From CAYNDL01 sp964396115 (GTDB lineage: Bacteria; Patescibacteriota; Andersenbacteria; UBA10190; CAIZMI01), in assembly GCA_964396115.1 (NCBI GenBank), contig CAYNDL010000002.1, positions 1 to 43,077 on the forward strand: a stretch of 43,077 nt of DNA, given 5' to 3'. The notes under the pieces are model-generated. The model had not been told where the DNA came from. It did not search any database and saw only the letters and a list, made by a program, of their open reading frames with translations. Shown piece after piece: positions 14,565-24,254 of the stretch. Each line of letters opens with the position of its first letter. Position 1 is the first letter of the stretch. Both the position numbers and the translations under genes were made by a program.

Positions 14565-15197
14565 TCATTGTGAATTTTCTTGTCCTGAGCTTGGGAATCC
14601 CGTGTCGCCGTGCTCATTTCCAGAGGTTGTTTTGATTTTTTCCAATATTTTGGGAATACGGGCGATATCTTCAAACATGATCGGTCGCAGATTGCCGCTA
14701 TATAAGGCCGCGGCTGGGTGGTACATCGGGTAATAGATGATTTTTCCTGCCCTAAATGGTTTGCCATGAACCTGGCTGATGGCTTTACCGGGTAGAAACC
14801 GTCCCAGGGAGTGACGACCGAGCGTCACTATTATCTTTGGCTCAATTGTTTCTACTTGCTTCTTGAGGTATGGCCAGCATGCTTCAACCTCGTTTGGAAG
14901 GGGATCCCTGTTTCCCGGAGGACGATGTTTAACCACATTGGCAATAAATACATCGTTGCGTGTAATTCCGATGTACTTGAGTAATTCCTCGAGCAGTTTA
15001 CCCGCCGCCCCAACGAAAGGCCGTCCTAACTCGTCCTCTTTTTTGCCGGGCCCCTCCCCTATAAAGAGAATGTCTGCATTGGGATTACCTTCTCCAGGTA
15101 CACCATGTATTGTTCCCTTGAAAAGCGGGCATTTATCGCAAGTAGAAACCTCAGCTGTAATTGATTCCAGGATGGTCTTCTTTTCTTCAAAGTTCAT
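14565..15197 (-). CDS. udg: Family 4 (iron-sulfur) uracil-DNA glycosylase
   Basis: Removes uracil from DNA as the first step of base-excision repair. 210 residues. Motif A is GEGPGKKEDELGRPFVG (~47-63) and motif B is YHPAAALYSG (~155-165). Cysteines in CDKCPLF (~19-25) and EACWPYLKKQ (~112-121), with one more cysteine in the typical position nearby, are those expected to hold the 4Fe-4S cluster. Length fits the family, plus a short hydrophilic tail. It overlaps the stop of nfo by 4 bp, so two successive base-excision enzymes (glycosylase and AP endonuclease) are translationally coupled. Confidence 0.95.
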   Translation of the reverse strand: MNFEEKKTILESITAEVSTCDKCPLFKGTIHGVPGEGNPNADILFIGEGPGKKEDELGRPFVGAAGKLLEELLKYIGITRNDVFIANVVKHRPPGNRDPLPNEVEACWPYLKKQVETIEPKIIVTLGRHSLGRFLPGKAISQVHGKPFRAGKIIYYPMYHPAAALYSGNLRPIMFEDIARIPKILEKIKTTSGNEHGDTGFPSSGQENSQ

Positions 15198-16039
15198 TTT
15201 CCTGAGTCCCTTAGTGTTTTCATTGTTTGAATATCTTCCTTCTGTCTTTCGTCTCCGCCAGGAGTTTCAAGGATCAGATTTACGTTTTTAAAAGCGGAAT
15301 GCTTCATGAGAAAACCGAAAGGTTCAAGGCCAATATGCCCTGAGCCTATGTCAGCGTGACGATCTTTTCTCTCGCCCAGTTTCACCATTGAGTCATTAGC
15401 GTGGAAAAGCCTGATAAGTTCAAGAGGCATCTGTTTTTTAAATTCCTCAATCGTTTTTTTGAATCCTGCCTCAGTATTAATTGCATATCCTGAAGCGAAC
15501 AAGTGACAAGTATCAAGACATATGCCGATATCTTCCCTGCCTACTTCTTTGATAATAGTTGCGAGTTCTTCAAAATTGTCTCCAACAACATCCTGCGCTC
15601 CGGCAGAATTTTCTAACAAAAGTTTTGTGGTCCAGTTTTCTTCCTTTTCGTAAATAGATTTAATTCTCGAAATAGTCTGTTTGATAGCATCCCTATCCCC
15701 CAAGTCCTTAGCCGACCCCAGATGGGTCATAATGTATGGGACTCCCAGTTGGGTTCCCCGTTGCAACTCTTCCCTTATGACGCTGACGGAGCCAAAGGAG
15801 ATCCGATTATTGTTGGAGGCAAAATTAATGTAATAAGGCGCGTGGATATAGCCCTCCATTTTTTTAGCGGAACATGTGTTCTTAAAGTTTTCAGCGATCG
15901 CCGGGGTTATTTCCTTGGCGCGTCCCCCTCTGGGACTTCGGGAAAAGAATTGAAAAACTTCACAACCAAGCCTCTCTGCATTTAGTGGCGCAGAGTCAAC
16001 GGATCCGGCTGCGGATACGTGAGCTCCTATTCTGCTCAT
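15194..16039 (-). CDS. nfo: Endonuclease IV (AP endonuclease)
   Basis: Zinc-dependent AP endonuclease that cuts 5' to abasic sites, acting after Udg. 281 residues in a TIM-barrel pattern. It starts IGAHVSAAGS, has CLDTCHLFASGY (~180-191), HANDSMVKLGERKDRH (~214-229), GSGHIG, and a final NLILETPGGD, which together give the trinuclear zinc His/Asp/Glu ligands of the family. It overlaps ybbR by 4 bp at its start and udg by 4 bp at its end. Confidence 0.96.
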   Translation of the reverse strand: MSRIGAHVSAAGSVDSAPLNAERLGCEVFQFFSRSPRGGRAKEITPAIAENFKNTCSAKKMEGYIHAPYYINFASNNNRISFGSVSVIREELQRGTQLGVPYIMTHLGSAKDLGDRDAIKQTISRIKSIYEKEENWTTKLLLENSAGAQDVVGDNFEELATIIKEVGREDIGICLDTCHLFASGYAINTEAGFKKTIEEFKKQMPLELIRLFHANDSMVKLGERKDRHADIGSGHIGLEPFGFLMKHSAFKNVNLILETPGGDERQKEDIQTMKTLRDSGK

Positions 16040-17238
16040 ATGGATTCCAGACGGACGGAAATATCTCTTTGGTCTACAGATACTGCCTGTGTCCTTCCGG
16101 GTGTCTGCACATCTTCAACTTTTGCTTTTACTGAGAATGTCCCTTCGTTTCTTCCAGACGCGCTAATGATTACTCTTACATCCTCGTCTTTCAATCCCTG
16201 AACATTATTGCCCCTAATGGAGACTTTGATGGAATTTGGAGAAACTGAGGATGTTCTCAAGCCGTCGGCTACATCGCGAACAATAACTTCTGCGTTTAGT
16301 TGTTTTGTACCTTCGAGAGGGACGATATCGATACGAGCGTTCACTGATTCCTCTCCTGCTGTAACAGCGACGCCGTTAGGGAGGACCAACCTCAAGTTAA
16401 CTTCTCGTGTCGAATTTGCATTAGTAATATCAACAATTTCAGTATCAATAGTGGCTATTTGTCCGAGAACTTCGTTTAGCCCTTTTATTGTTACGTTCGA
16501 AGGAGTTGTGGTTATCGAGCGGATAAAATATCCATCGGCTGGTGTCCCTTGCGTCCTGACACGGATGCCAACGTTTTTAGTCTCTTGGGAGTGTTCCATT
16601 GTAACTTTTGCCATTATGCGGCTTATATCTACGGCCTGTGTGCCAGATGGAAGGTCAACAACGGCTTCAGTTTCGAAGGAGTCTTTGGCTCCTTCGACGT
16701 TTATCTTAGCGTCTATTCCTGAGGACATTGACCGAAATACGCCAAGTGGCCCGCGAACTTTAATTTTTTCTGGTGTGATTGTCACGCTGCCAACCCTGTA
16801 TCCTTCAGTGGGATTACCTTGTGGGAGAACACGCAAAGGCACTTCTCGCTCAACAATAGGATCAAGCGTAACAGTAATAGAGCTGGGGGAAACCGATACG
16901 ACTTCGGTATTTGGCGTTTGAGTTGTTACTGAGACTGCAGTTATCCTTTCGCCAATTCCGCTACCTCTTAGGTCCACGAAAACGCGTACAAGCTTGTTGC
17001 CGCCTTGGGCAGCGGAAACGTTACGTGGAGCACGCACCCTGACGTTTACTGTCGGCAGATTTTCGCCCAGCCCCAGTCCCGAGGGCATGTTGACCACGTC
17101 AGGGGTGATATTTTCGACAGTTAATGTCTGACTGCCCCAGAAGTTGATCCCTGCCCACAATAAAACGGCAACAAATAAAGCGAATATTTTCAGGGGAACA
17201 TCTTTGGTAAAAATGTTGAGGAAACTCTGGCTTGTCAT
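16036..17238 (-). CDS. YbbR-domain (CdaR-like) membrane-anchored protein
   Basis: 400 residues: one N-terminal transmembrane helix (~14-34, PLKIFALFVAVLLWAGINF) followed by about four YbbR beta-domains outside the membrane (repeats start near VRVRAPRN, REVPLRVLPQG, KNVGIRVRTQG and KQLNAEVIVRD). The recurring P-x-x-h-x-h-x-G strand (for example TPEKIKVRGP, TPSNVTIKG, SPNSIKVSIRG) is typical. In Firmicutes YbbR/CdaR regulates the diadenylate cyclase CdaA. No cyclase gene is seen here, so the link is unproven. The C-terminus overlaps nfo by 4 bp. Confidence 0.88.
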   Translation of the reverse strand: MTSQSFLNIFTKDVPLKIFALFVAVLLWAGINFWGSQTLTVENITPDVVNMPSGLGLGENLPTVNVRVRAPRNVSAAQGGNKLVRVFVDLRGSGIGERITAVSVTTQTPNTEVVSVSPSSITVTLDPIVEREVPLRVLPQGNPTEGYRVGSVTITPEKIKVRGPLGVFRSMSSGIDAKINVEGAKDSFETEAVVDLPSGTQAVDISRIMAKVTMEHSQETKNVGIRVRTQGTPADGYFIRSITTTPSNVTIKGLNEVLGQIATIDTEIVDITNANSTREVNLRLVLPNGVAVTAGEESVNARIDIVPLEGTKQLNAEVIVRDVADGLRTSSVSPNSIKVSIRGNNVQGLKDEDVRVIISASGRNEGTFSVKAKVEDVQTPGRTQAVSVDQRDISVRLESI

Positions 17239-17314
17239 TGAACTCCTAATGAAAGTTTAGCAGAAAATATATAAAATATTTAAAGCACACTGGGTGGGGC
17301 GCAGAGCCGCCGCT

Positions 17315-18850
17315 TTATTTGGCGACAGCTTCGGTTCGTAGTTCACGTACTACGTTTACCTTTACTTCTCCTGGGTATTCCAATTCCTGCTCAATCTTTT
17401 GGGCGATGTCCTGGGCAAGTTTTATTGCTGTAAGGTCGTCAACTTTTTCTGGTTTTACGAACACACGAACCTCACGGCCGGCAGAGATCGCGTAGGCCTT
17501 TTGTACGCCGTCGTAGGATGAAGCGATTCTTTCGAGGTCTTCCATTCGTTTGACGTATAGTTCGTAACTTTCCCTTCTTGCTCCTGGTCGAGAAGCAGAA
17601 ATAGCATCCGACACCTGAACGATAATAGCTTCGATCGTTTCGTACGGATAGTCCTCATGATGTGCGGCTGCTGCTTTGATTATGGCTTCGGGGATATTAA
17701 ACTTCCGCATGATGTTTGTACCAATCTCTACGTGGTCTCCCTCGACCTCATGGTCTACCGCTTTCCCGATGTCGTGGAGTAGTGTGGCTCTCTTTGCAAT
17801 ATTAACGTCGGCACCGAGTTCTTCTGCAAGCATTATTGCGATCCGTGCAGCTTCCCAGGAATGTTGCAAGATGCTTTGTCCGTAACTAGTGCGGAATTTT
17901 AAACGGCCGATTAATTGCACAAGGTTAGGGTGTAAATCGGTGATGCCCAGGTCGAATACTACCTCTTCACCAGCCTCCATGACTTCTTTAGCGACCTCTT
18001 TTTTTGCTTTCATCACAACCTCTTCAATACGCGCAGGCTGAATTCGCCCGTCTTCGACAAGCCGTTCAATGGCTACCTTGGCAATCTGTCTTCGCAGGGG
18101 GGAAAATCCTGAAACGACAATCGTGCCTGGGGTTTCGTCTACTAAAATTTCGCAACCAGTAATGTTTTCCAAAACTTTAATGTTTCGTCCTTCTTTTCCG
18201 ATGATGCGCCCCTTCATGTCGTCATTGGCAAGATGGACAACGGAAGTTGTTGTTTCAGAAACTTGGGATGCCGCATATCTTTGGATAACAGACGCTAAGA
18301 TGTCATTGGCTTTCCGCTCCCACTCCTCCTTGCTGACCTGGTCCAATTTCCGCATTCTCCTTACTGCTTCATCGCGCATGCGTTCTTCAGCTGAGGCGAG
18401 GACCTTCTTCTCAGCTTCGATCGGTGAGAGGCCCGCTACTTCTGAAAGTCTCTTTTCCTCTTCTTGGCGAAGTGTCTCGATCTGGGTCTCTTTTTCTTGG
18501 ACAGCCTTTACTTTGTCTTGTAGTCGCCGCGCCTTTGCTTCCATTTCATCTAACTTACTTGCGAGTCTTTCTTCACGCTGAACAACACGTTCTTCTAGTT
18601 GCATCAAACGCTGCTTCTCTTTTCTGATGTCTTCGTCCATTTGACGGCGGATTTCAATGGCTTCTTGCTTGGCTTCCAAAATAATTTGGGCTGCTTGAGC
18701 CTTCGTCTGATTGAAGTTGATACTAGGCTTTGGTCGCGTAACAGTCGGGTGCGACTCGAATGCTGTTTCTTGTTGTCGGGTGTACTGTTGTTGCTGCTTT
18801 GGTGTCTCTTTTGCCTTCGCTGGTCTGCGCCAAAATTTAAAGTTAAACAT
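17315..18850 (-). CDS. rny: Ribonuclease Y without an N-terminal membrane anchor
   Basis: Endoribonuclease that starts mRNA decay. A coiled coil spans ~50-190, a KH domain carries MKGRIIGKEGRNIK (~215-228) and the HD domain carries LLHDIGKAVDHE (~355-366), with paired His residues in AAAHHEDYPYE. Length (511) matches the family. Most RNase Y proteins begin with a transmembrane helix. Here residues 1-25 are basic and Gln-rich (FNFKFWRRPAKAKE) with no helix, and an in-frame stop (TAG) lies 2 codons upstream of the ATG, so no upstream extension can supply one. It lies 63 bp downstream of clpP. Confidence 0.95.
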   Translation of the reverse strand: MFNFKFWRRPAKAKETPKQQQQYTRQQETAFESHPTVTRPKPSINFNQTKAQAAQIILEAKQEAIEIRRQMDEDIRKEKQRLMQLEERVVQREERLASKLDEMEAKARRLQDKVKAVQEKETQIETLRQEEEKRLSEVAGLSPIEAEKKVLASAEERMRDEAVRRMRKLDQVSKEEWERKANDILASVIQRYAASQVSETTTSVVHLANDDMKGRIIGKEGRNIKVLENITGCEILVDETPGTIVVSGFSPLRRQIAKVAIERLVEDGRIQPARIEEVVMKAKKEVAKEVMEAGEEVVFDLGITDLHPNLVQLIGRLKFRTSYGQSILQHSWEAARIAIMLAEELGADVNIAKRATLLHDIGKAVDHEVEGDHVEIGTNIMRKFNIPEAIIKAAAAHHEDYPYETIEAIIVQVSDAISASRPGARRESYELYVKRMEDLERIASSYDGVQKAYAISAGREVRVFVKPEKVDDLTAIKLAQDIAQKIEQELEYPGEVKVNVVRELRTEAVAK

Positions 18851-18913
18851 GATTTTCTACTAAAAGAGTGAGAGCTTCAAAGAAGTTCTCGCAGGCCAGC
18901 TAATCTAGTTTGG

Positions 18914-19531
18914 TCAGTCTTTCGACGTGATGATCTTGTCTATTAGTCCGTATTCCTTTGCTTCTTCAGCGGACATGTAGTAGTCACGATCAGTGTCTTT
19001 TTCTATCTTCTTAATAGGTTGACCAGTGTGCTTTGCTAGGATGCGATTGAGTCTTTCTTTGATGCTAAGTATGTGCCTGGCGGAAATTTCAATTTCCGTG
19101 GCTTGCCCTTCTGCTCCCCCCATGACTTGATGGATCAACACTTCAGAATTTGGAAGTGCCACGCGTTTCCCGCGTGCTCCAGCGGTGAGAAGGGTCGCAG
19201 CCATACTCGCAGCCATACCGACACAAATAGTCGCTACATCGCAACCAATAAATTGCATGGTGTCATATATGGCGAGTCCAGCTGTAACACTTCCGCCAGG
19301 AGAATTAATGTAAAGAGAGATGTCTTTCTTTGGGTCTTGATTTTCCAAAAAGATCAATTGAGCAATGATAATGTTGGCCAGGTTGTCATCGATTGGCCCA
19401 CTTAAAAACACAATCCGCTCTGTTAATAGGCGTGAATATATATCATAAGCCCTTTCACCAAACTGGCTTTTTTCAATGACCGTTGGAATTAAATACGAGG
19501 ATTCAATAGATTGTGTTTTTTTGTTTCTCAT
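18914..19531 (-). CDS. clpP: ATP-dependent Clp protease proteolytic subunit ClpP
   Basis: Serine peptidase of the Clp complex, forming tetradecamers with a AAA+ unfoldase (ClpX/ClpC, not in the window). 205 residues, normal length. The catalytic Ser is in GMAASMAATLL (~104-114), the His in EVLIHQVMGG (~128-137) and the Asp in the KDTDRDYYM segment (~177-185). The YINSPGGSV substrate-binding strand is present. It lies 18 bp downstream of tig on the same strand, the classical tig-clpP pairing. Confidence 0.97.
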   Translation of the reverse strand: MRNKKTQSIESSYLIPTVIEKSQFGERAYDIYSRLLTERIVFLSGPIDDNLANIIIAQLIFLENQDPKKDISLYINSPGGSVTAGLAIYDTMQFIGCDVATICVGMAASMAATLLTAGARGKRVALPNSEVLIHQVMGGAEGQATEIEISARHILSIKERLNRILAKHTGQPIKKIEKDTDRDYYMSAEEAKEYGLIDKIITSKD

Positions 19532-19549
19532 ATCTTTCAGTATAAGCGC

Positions 19550-20839
19550 TTAAGCAACCCCAGCAAACTTTTCGAGCAACGTGAAGACCTTGTTGTTTCG
19601 AATCGTGCCAACCGTTACTTCGGTTAAAGCTTCTAGGTCAATTTTTTTCTTTGCTTCTTCGACGCTGGGGAATTGTTTCAGGAATTCATTAATCTTTTCT
19701 TGAACTTCCTCATCCTTTATATCGACGTTCTCGGCTTTAGCGATTTGTCTCAGTGTCAGGCCAGCCTTTATTCTCTCTATGGCTTGTGGCTCAAAACTCT
19801 TTCGCATCTCGTCAGGTGTTTTCTTTATCTGTTGCAAGTATTGGTCCAAAGTTAAACCCATCGAGGAAATGCCATCTTCCAACTCAGCCAACATCTTCCC
19901 TACTTCGCTATCAATCATAACAGCAGGTATTTCTTGGAAGTTGGTCTTTTTGACTACTTGTTCCAGTAACGACTGTTGTACGCGTTGTTTTTCTTTGAGC
20001 TTTTTCTCTCTTTTAATGTTATCAGTTAATTTCTGCTTTAGGTCCTCAAGGCTGTTAAATTTTCCAAGTCCTTGTGCGAACGTGTCATTTAGCTCAGGCA
20101 ATACTTGCTGTTGGATGTTCAATACTTTAACAGAAAAATCTACTGTTTTTCCTCGCAGGTCCTGTTGAGGATGGTTATCTGGGAACTTAATAGGAAATTG
20201 CTTTGATTCGCCTTCACGCATGCCAAGAATTTGGTTTTCGAATTCGGGGAAAAGTTGGCCATCACCCAGAATTATTACCTGTTTCCTGGCGTTCCCTTGC
20301 TCTAGGGGTACGTTATCAACACTCAACTTGATGTCGACTTCTAAGCGGTCATTTTTCTGAGCTTCTCGCGGCACATTAATAAATGAGGCACGCATTTTTC
20401 TGAGATTATCTAGTTCCTGGTCTATCTCTTTTGCATCAACTGAAGCTTCATTAACTTTTTCCTTTATGCTCTTGTAGTCTCCTAATTCAACTTCTGGTAA
20501 TACAGCAACAACGGCCTCATAAACCCAAGGTTTTCCTAATGAAACTTCTTTTACGTTAACTTCTGGACGGCCAATCGCTTCGATGTCGGGGTTGTCCAGG
20601 AGCGCATCAACGTAAGTTTTTGGAACTAATTTCTGTAGTGCTTCCTCACTAATATGAGCATCCCCAATAGCCGACCTCATTACTTCAAATGGAACGGACC
20701 CAGGTCGGAATCCTTTTACCGTGTGCTTCTTAGATAGCTCTTTTGCTGCATTTTCAAGAAAAGGTTGTACTTCTTCGGGAGTTATCTCGACCGTTAGCTT
20801 TACTTGAGAATTTTGTAATTTTTCAGTTGATACTTTCAT
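19550..20839 (-). CDS. tig: Trigger factor chaperone / peptidyl-prolyl isomerase
   Basis: Ribosome-associated folding chaperone. 429 residues. The ribosome-binding N-domain has the signature KGFRPGSVPFEV (~43-54). The FKBP-type PPIase domain spans ~150-245 (RLEVDIKLSV, GDGQLFPEFENQILGM, DFSVKVLNIQQ). The C-terminal helical arms extend to LLEKFAG. It is the first gene of the tig-clpP-rny-ybbR-nfo-udg run. Its ATG at 20839 follows a ~75-bp spacer after the hppA terminator. Confidence 0.97.
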   Translation of the reverse strand: MKVSTEKLQNSQVKLTVEITPEEVQPFLENAAKELSKKHTVKGFRPGSVPFEVMRSAIGDAHISEEALQKLVPKTYVDALLDNPDIEAIGRPEVNVKEVSLGKPWVYEAVVAVLPEVELGDYKSIKEKVNEASVDAKEIDQELDNLRKMRASFINVPREAQKNDRLEVDIKLSVDNVPLEQGNARKQVIILGDGQLFPEFENQILGMREGESKQFPIKFPDNHPQQDLRGKTVDFSVKVLNIQQQVLPELNDTFAQGLGKFNSLEDLKQKLTDNIKREKKLKEKQRVQQSLLEQVVKKTNFQEIPAVMIDSEVGKMLAELEDGISSMGLTLDQYLQQIKKTPDEMRKSFEPQAIERIKAGLTLRQIAKAENVDIKDEEVQEKINEFLKQFPSVEEAKKKIDLEALTEVTVGTIRNNKVFTLLEKFAGVA

Positions 20840-20915
20840 ATATTCAGTGGGTTGAACAATACAATAAGTAGGCGTCGTTGTCTAGGCTCTGAACGTGACA
20901 TTATGAAGATCAAAT

Positions 20916-20948
20916 CAAAACCGCCCGGGATAAACCGGGCGGTCTTTT
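20916..20948 (-). terminator. Intrinsic terminator after hppA
   Basis: GACCGCCCGG/CCGGGCGGT stem with a 7-nt loop and a T-rich tail on the minus strand. It separates hppA from tig. Confidence 0.85.
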
Positions 20949-20954
20949 GGTTCG

Positions 20955-23021
20955 TTATAGGAAGAGCGATGCGAGGGCTAGTGTCAAAGTGCTGAATAGT
21001 TTAATCAACACATGGAGTGAAGGCCCAGCGGTATCCTTGAAAGGATCACCAACTGTGTCGCCAGTGACTGCTGCTTGATGTGCAGGACTCTTTTTGCCGC
21101 CATAATTACCTTTTTCGATGTATTTCTTCGCGTTGTCCCAAGCGCCACCACTGTTATTAAGCATGATGGCAACCAGAATACCCACAATTGTTCCAACCAT
21201 TACGAAGCCTGCAGCCGCTTCTGCATGCAGTGTAAGACCTATGATAACAGGGGCTACGATCGCCAAGATTCCTGGTGCAATCATACGGCGCAATGCGCTA
21301 ACAGTCGCGATATCCACTGCTGCCGCGTAATCTGGATCCTCTTTCCCTTCCATGATGCCAGGTTTTTCACGGAACTGTCTCCGGACTTCTTCAACAATTA
21401 CACCCGCAGCTTTTCCTACAGCGCGGATCGCTAGTGATGAGAATAAGAAGACTACCATTCCACCAACCAAGGCACCCACGAATACTGGAACTTTTGCCAG
21501 ATCAACAACGGTTATTTTTGCCTGTTCGAGGTATGCCGAGAACAGTAAGAACGCTGCTAAAGCCGCAGAACCAACAGCATAGCCCTTTGTTAGTGCTTTT
21601 GTCGTGTTTCCTGTGGCATCTAGTTCATCAGTTACTTCTCGAGTAGATTCGGGTGCGTTACTCATCTCGACTATTCCACCAGCATTATCAGTGATTGGAC
21701 CATACATATCCATCGCCAGAATGTACCCGACAGTCGCAAGCATTCCCATGGTGGCAACAGCTGTGCCATAGAGGCCGCCATTTGTAATTCCTGTCTGATT
21801 ACCAAGGATGAACGATACTAGAAGGGCGATCGCGACCACTATTACAGGAACCGCAGTGCTTTCCATACCAACGGCCATACCCGTAATGACATTTGTTCCG
21901 TGACCCGTTTGGGATGATTCTGCGATCGCTTTTACTGGACGGTATTGTTTACCGGTATAGTAATCGGTGATGTAAACGAAAGCTAAAGCTGTGATTATGC
22001 CAATCAAGCCTGCCCAGAAGAACGGCATCGTGTTGTATCCTGGCGCAACGAGCAAAGTTCTTGTTGTGAAGAAAAGTGCTACGGCGGCCAGTATTGTCGT
22101 TACCCAATAGCCACGTGTTAATGCTTTCATTGGAGCTTCTCCGTCTTTTGCTTTCACAAACCATAATCCCACAATAGTCGCTAGCAAGCCGAAGGCGTGA
22201 AGAGCCAAGGGAAATAAGATTCCCTTAACACCAAAAACCGGGAATAATGCCACGCCGAGCACCATTGCTCCGATACTTTCGGCAGAAATGCTCTCAAATA
22301 AATCAGCTCCACGGCCAGCACAGTCACCGACGTTGTCGCCTACTAAGTCTGCCACTACTGCAGGGTTACGGGGATCATCTTCAGGAATGCCCGCTTCGAC
22401 TTTTCCAACCAAGTCTGCCCCTACGTCGGCTGCTTTCGTGTAAATACCACCGCCGAGTTGTGCAAACAGTGCAACAAAGCTTGCGCCAAATCCATAACCA
22501 ACAATTAGACCAGGGATTTGTTCGTCGCTAATGTTAAAGACGGTCTTGTATACGAGGTACAAAACGGAAATGCCGAGCAGGGATAGTGCCACAATAGTGA
22601 TACCAGATACCGCTCCGGAACGGAGTGCTGTTAATAGAGCCGCATTCAGTCCCTTACCCGCTGCATCAGCGGTTCTAACGTTGGCACGTACTGCGACAAT
22701 CATGCTGATTGCTCCAGCTAGGGCAGAAAGAAGTGCTCCAATAATAAATGCTACCGCAACCTGAGTGCCAGCTACCCATCCTGTGGCATTATTCGTTAGG
22801 CCGTGAGCCAATAAAATTAATGCCGCAACAACGAACACGAATATTACAATCGTGCGGTATTGGCGTTTTAAGAAGGCATTTGCGCCTTCCTTGATTGCGT
22901 CGGCAACTTTACGCATGGTTTCGCTTCCAGTTCCTTGTTTGAAAATCTGGGACCAAAGAAACCAGACGTAAAGAAGTCCTAACACCCCCACCCCCGGTAC
23001 AAATAGATCCAGTCGAGTCAT
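20955..23021 (-). CDS. hppA: Membrane-bound proton-translocating pyrophosphatase (K+-independent type)
   Basis: Hydrolyses pyrophosphate and pumps protons across the membrane. 688 residues with about 16 transmembrane helices. The PPi-binding region reads DVGADLVGKVEAGIPEDDPR and DLVGDNVGDCAGRGADLFES. The K+-dependence site reads GNTTKALTKGYAVGSA: Lys followed three positions on by Thr is the signature of K+-independent H+-PPases, whereas K+-dependent ones have Ala/Gly at these sites. The final acidic KDTAGPSLHVLIK motif is intact. It starts 20 bp after nusA stops, so is probably co-transcribed, and ends at a strong terminator. Confidence 0.96.
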   Translation of the reverse strand: MTRLDLFVPGVGVLGLLYVWFLWSQIFKQGTGSETMRKVADAIKEGANAFLKRQYRTIVIFVFVVAALILLAHGLTNNATGWVAGTQVAVAFIIGALLSALAGAISMIVAVRANVRTADAAGKGLNAALLTALRSGAVSGITIVALSLLGISVLYLVYKTVFNISDEQIPGLIVGYGFGASFVALFAQLGGGIYTKAADVGADLVGKVEAGIPEDDPRNPAVVADLVGDNVGDCAGRGADLFESISAESIGAMVLGVALFPVFGVKGILFPLALHAFGLLATIVGLWFVKAKDGEAPMKALTRGYWVTTILAAVALFFTTRTLLVAPGYNTMPFFWAGLIGIITALAFVYITDYYTGKQYRPVKAIAESSQTGHGTNVITGMAVGMESTAVPVIVVAIALLVSFILGNQTGITNGGLYGTAVATMGMLATVGYILAMDMYGPITDNAGGIVEMSNAPESTREVTDELDATGNTTKALTKGYAVGSAALAAFLLFSAYLEQAKITVVDLAKVPVFVGALVGGMVVFLFSSLAIRAVGKAAGVIVEEVRRQFREKPGIMEGKEDPDYAAAVDIATVSALRRMIAPGILAIVAPVIIGLTLHAEAAAGFVMVGTIVGILVAIMLNNSGGAWDNAKKYIEKGNYGGKKSPAHQAAVTGDTVGDPFKDTAGPSLHVLIKLFSTLTLALASLFL

Positions 23022-23041
23022 AATTGTTAATTAATGATTAA

Positions 23042-24235
23042 TTACTCCGACTTTTCTTCGCTCGGTTCAGCCTTTGTTTCAGCTGTTCCCTCTTCTGCTT
23101 TTTTATCCTTATTTGTTTCTTGGTACTCATCGTCTAACATTCCGCTGCTTCCTTCAACTACGGAAGACTCCCCGGTCTTTACAATATCGATTCTCCAGCC
23201 AGTTAGCTTTGCGGCTAACCGGACGTTTTGTCCCCTCTTGCCTATAGCAAGGCTTAGTTGATCTTCGTTGACGTGTACGACAGCCTTGTGCTCAACGTCT
23301 TGTAGGTCAACAGTTACAACTTTAGCCGGAGAGAGTGCCTGTCCTATAAATTTCACCGCATCATCATCCCATTGAATAATATCAATCTTTTCACCAGATA
23401 ATTCAGAGATGACTGTTTGGATACGTGTTCCACGTTGTCCGATACAAGATCCAACAGCGTCAACTCCTTCCTGGTGAGAAATAACAGCAACCTTTGACCG
23501 CTGGCCTGCTTCCCTTGCAACAGCCTTGATTTCGACAATGCCGCTGTAAACTTCAGGTACTTCCAGTTCGAATAATTTTCTGAGCATTCCAGGGTGTGAA
23601 CGTGACAAAATAATGTCAGTACCGCGAGATGTTAATTCAACTTTAACCAAATATACTTTTACGCGTTGGTTTACCCGGTAATGTTCTGTAGGAACTTGTT
23701 CTGAAGGAAACAGGACCCCTGTGGCACGACCAAGGTCAACAAATATATTTCCATTTTCTATTCTTTGGATGGTGCCATTCAATATTTCACCCTCCTTACC
23801 TTTGAAGGCCTCAAATGTAGCTGAGCGTTCCGCCTCACGAATACGCTGAATAATTACTTGTTTAGCCGTTTGGGCTGCGATACGTCCATAGTTAGGATCC
23901 GTAGGAGTAACTTCAAAAGAAATTTCATCACCAATTTTTGCATCGGCCTTATGCTTCTTGGCTTCTACAAGCGAAAATTCAGCATCAGGATTCTGCAATT
24001 TAGGCTCCTCACCTTCGACTAATATTTGAGGTTCGGCAACTGTCATTACTTTGTAAATGCGAGCTCTTCCGGTTTTCACGTCAAAAGTGGCGCGAACGTC
24101 TTGGCCGCGTTTTCCGTAGTCGCGTCTATACGCTGCAGCAATTGCGGCCGCGATTGTTTCAATTACTTTGTCTGCAGCAATTCCCTTTTCCTCGGCGATT
24201 TGTGCGATTGTTGAACTGAATTCGTCTTGTGGCAT
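23042..24235 (-). CDS. nusA: Transcription termination/antitermination factor NusA
   Basis: Binds RNA polymerase and nascent RNA to control pausing, termination and antitermination. 397 residues: NTD (~1-125, starting EFSSTIAQIAEEKGI), S1 domain (~135-200, GEILNGTIQRIENGNIFVDLG), KH1 (SKVAVISHQEG; VGSCIGQRGTRIQ) and KH2 (LAIGKRGQNVRLA), then an acidic Glu/Lys tail. The extra C-terminal repeats of E. coli NusA are missing, as in most bacteria. An intrinsic terminator lies ~19 bp upstream of the ATG, which may couple NusA level to readthrough. The next gene is hppA, not infB. Confidence 0.96.
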   Translation of the reverse strand: MPQDEFSSTIAQIAEEKGIAADKVIETIAAAIAAAYRRDYGKRGQDVRATFDVKTGRARIYKVMTVAEPQILVEGEEPKLQNPDAEFSLVEAKKHKADAKIGDEISFEVTPTDPNYGRIAAQTAKQVIIQRIREAERSATFEAFKGKEGEILNGTIQRIENGNIFVDLGRATGVLFPSEQVPTEHYRVNQRVKVYLVKVELTSRGTDIILSRSHPGMLRKLFELEVPEVYSGIVEIKAVAREAGQRSKVAVISHQEGVDAVGSCIGQRGTRIQTVISELSGEKIDIIQWDDDAVKFIGQALSPAKVVTVDLQDVEHKAVVHVNEDQLSLAIGKRGQNVRLAAKLTGWRIDIVKTGESSVVEGSSGMLDDEYQETNKDKKAEEGTAETKAEPSEEKSE

Positions 24236-24254
24236 AAATTGTAGTTTGATGTAA

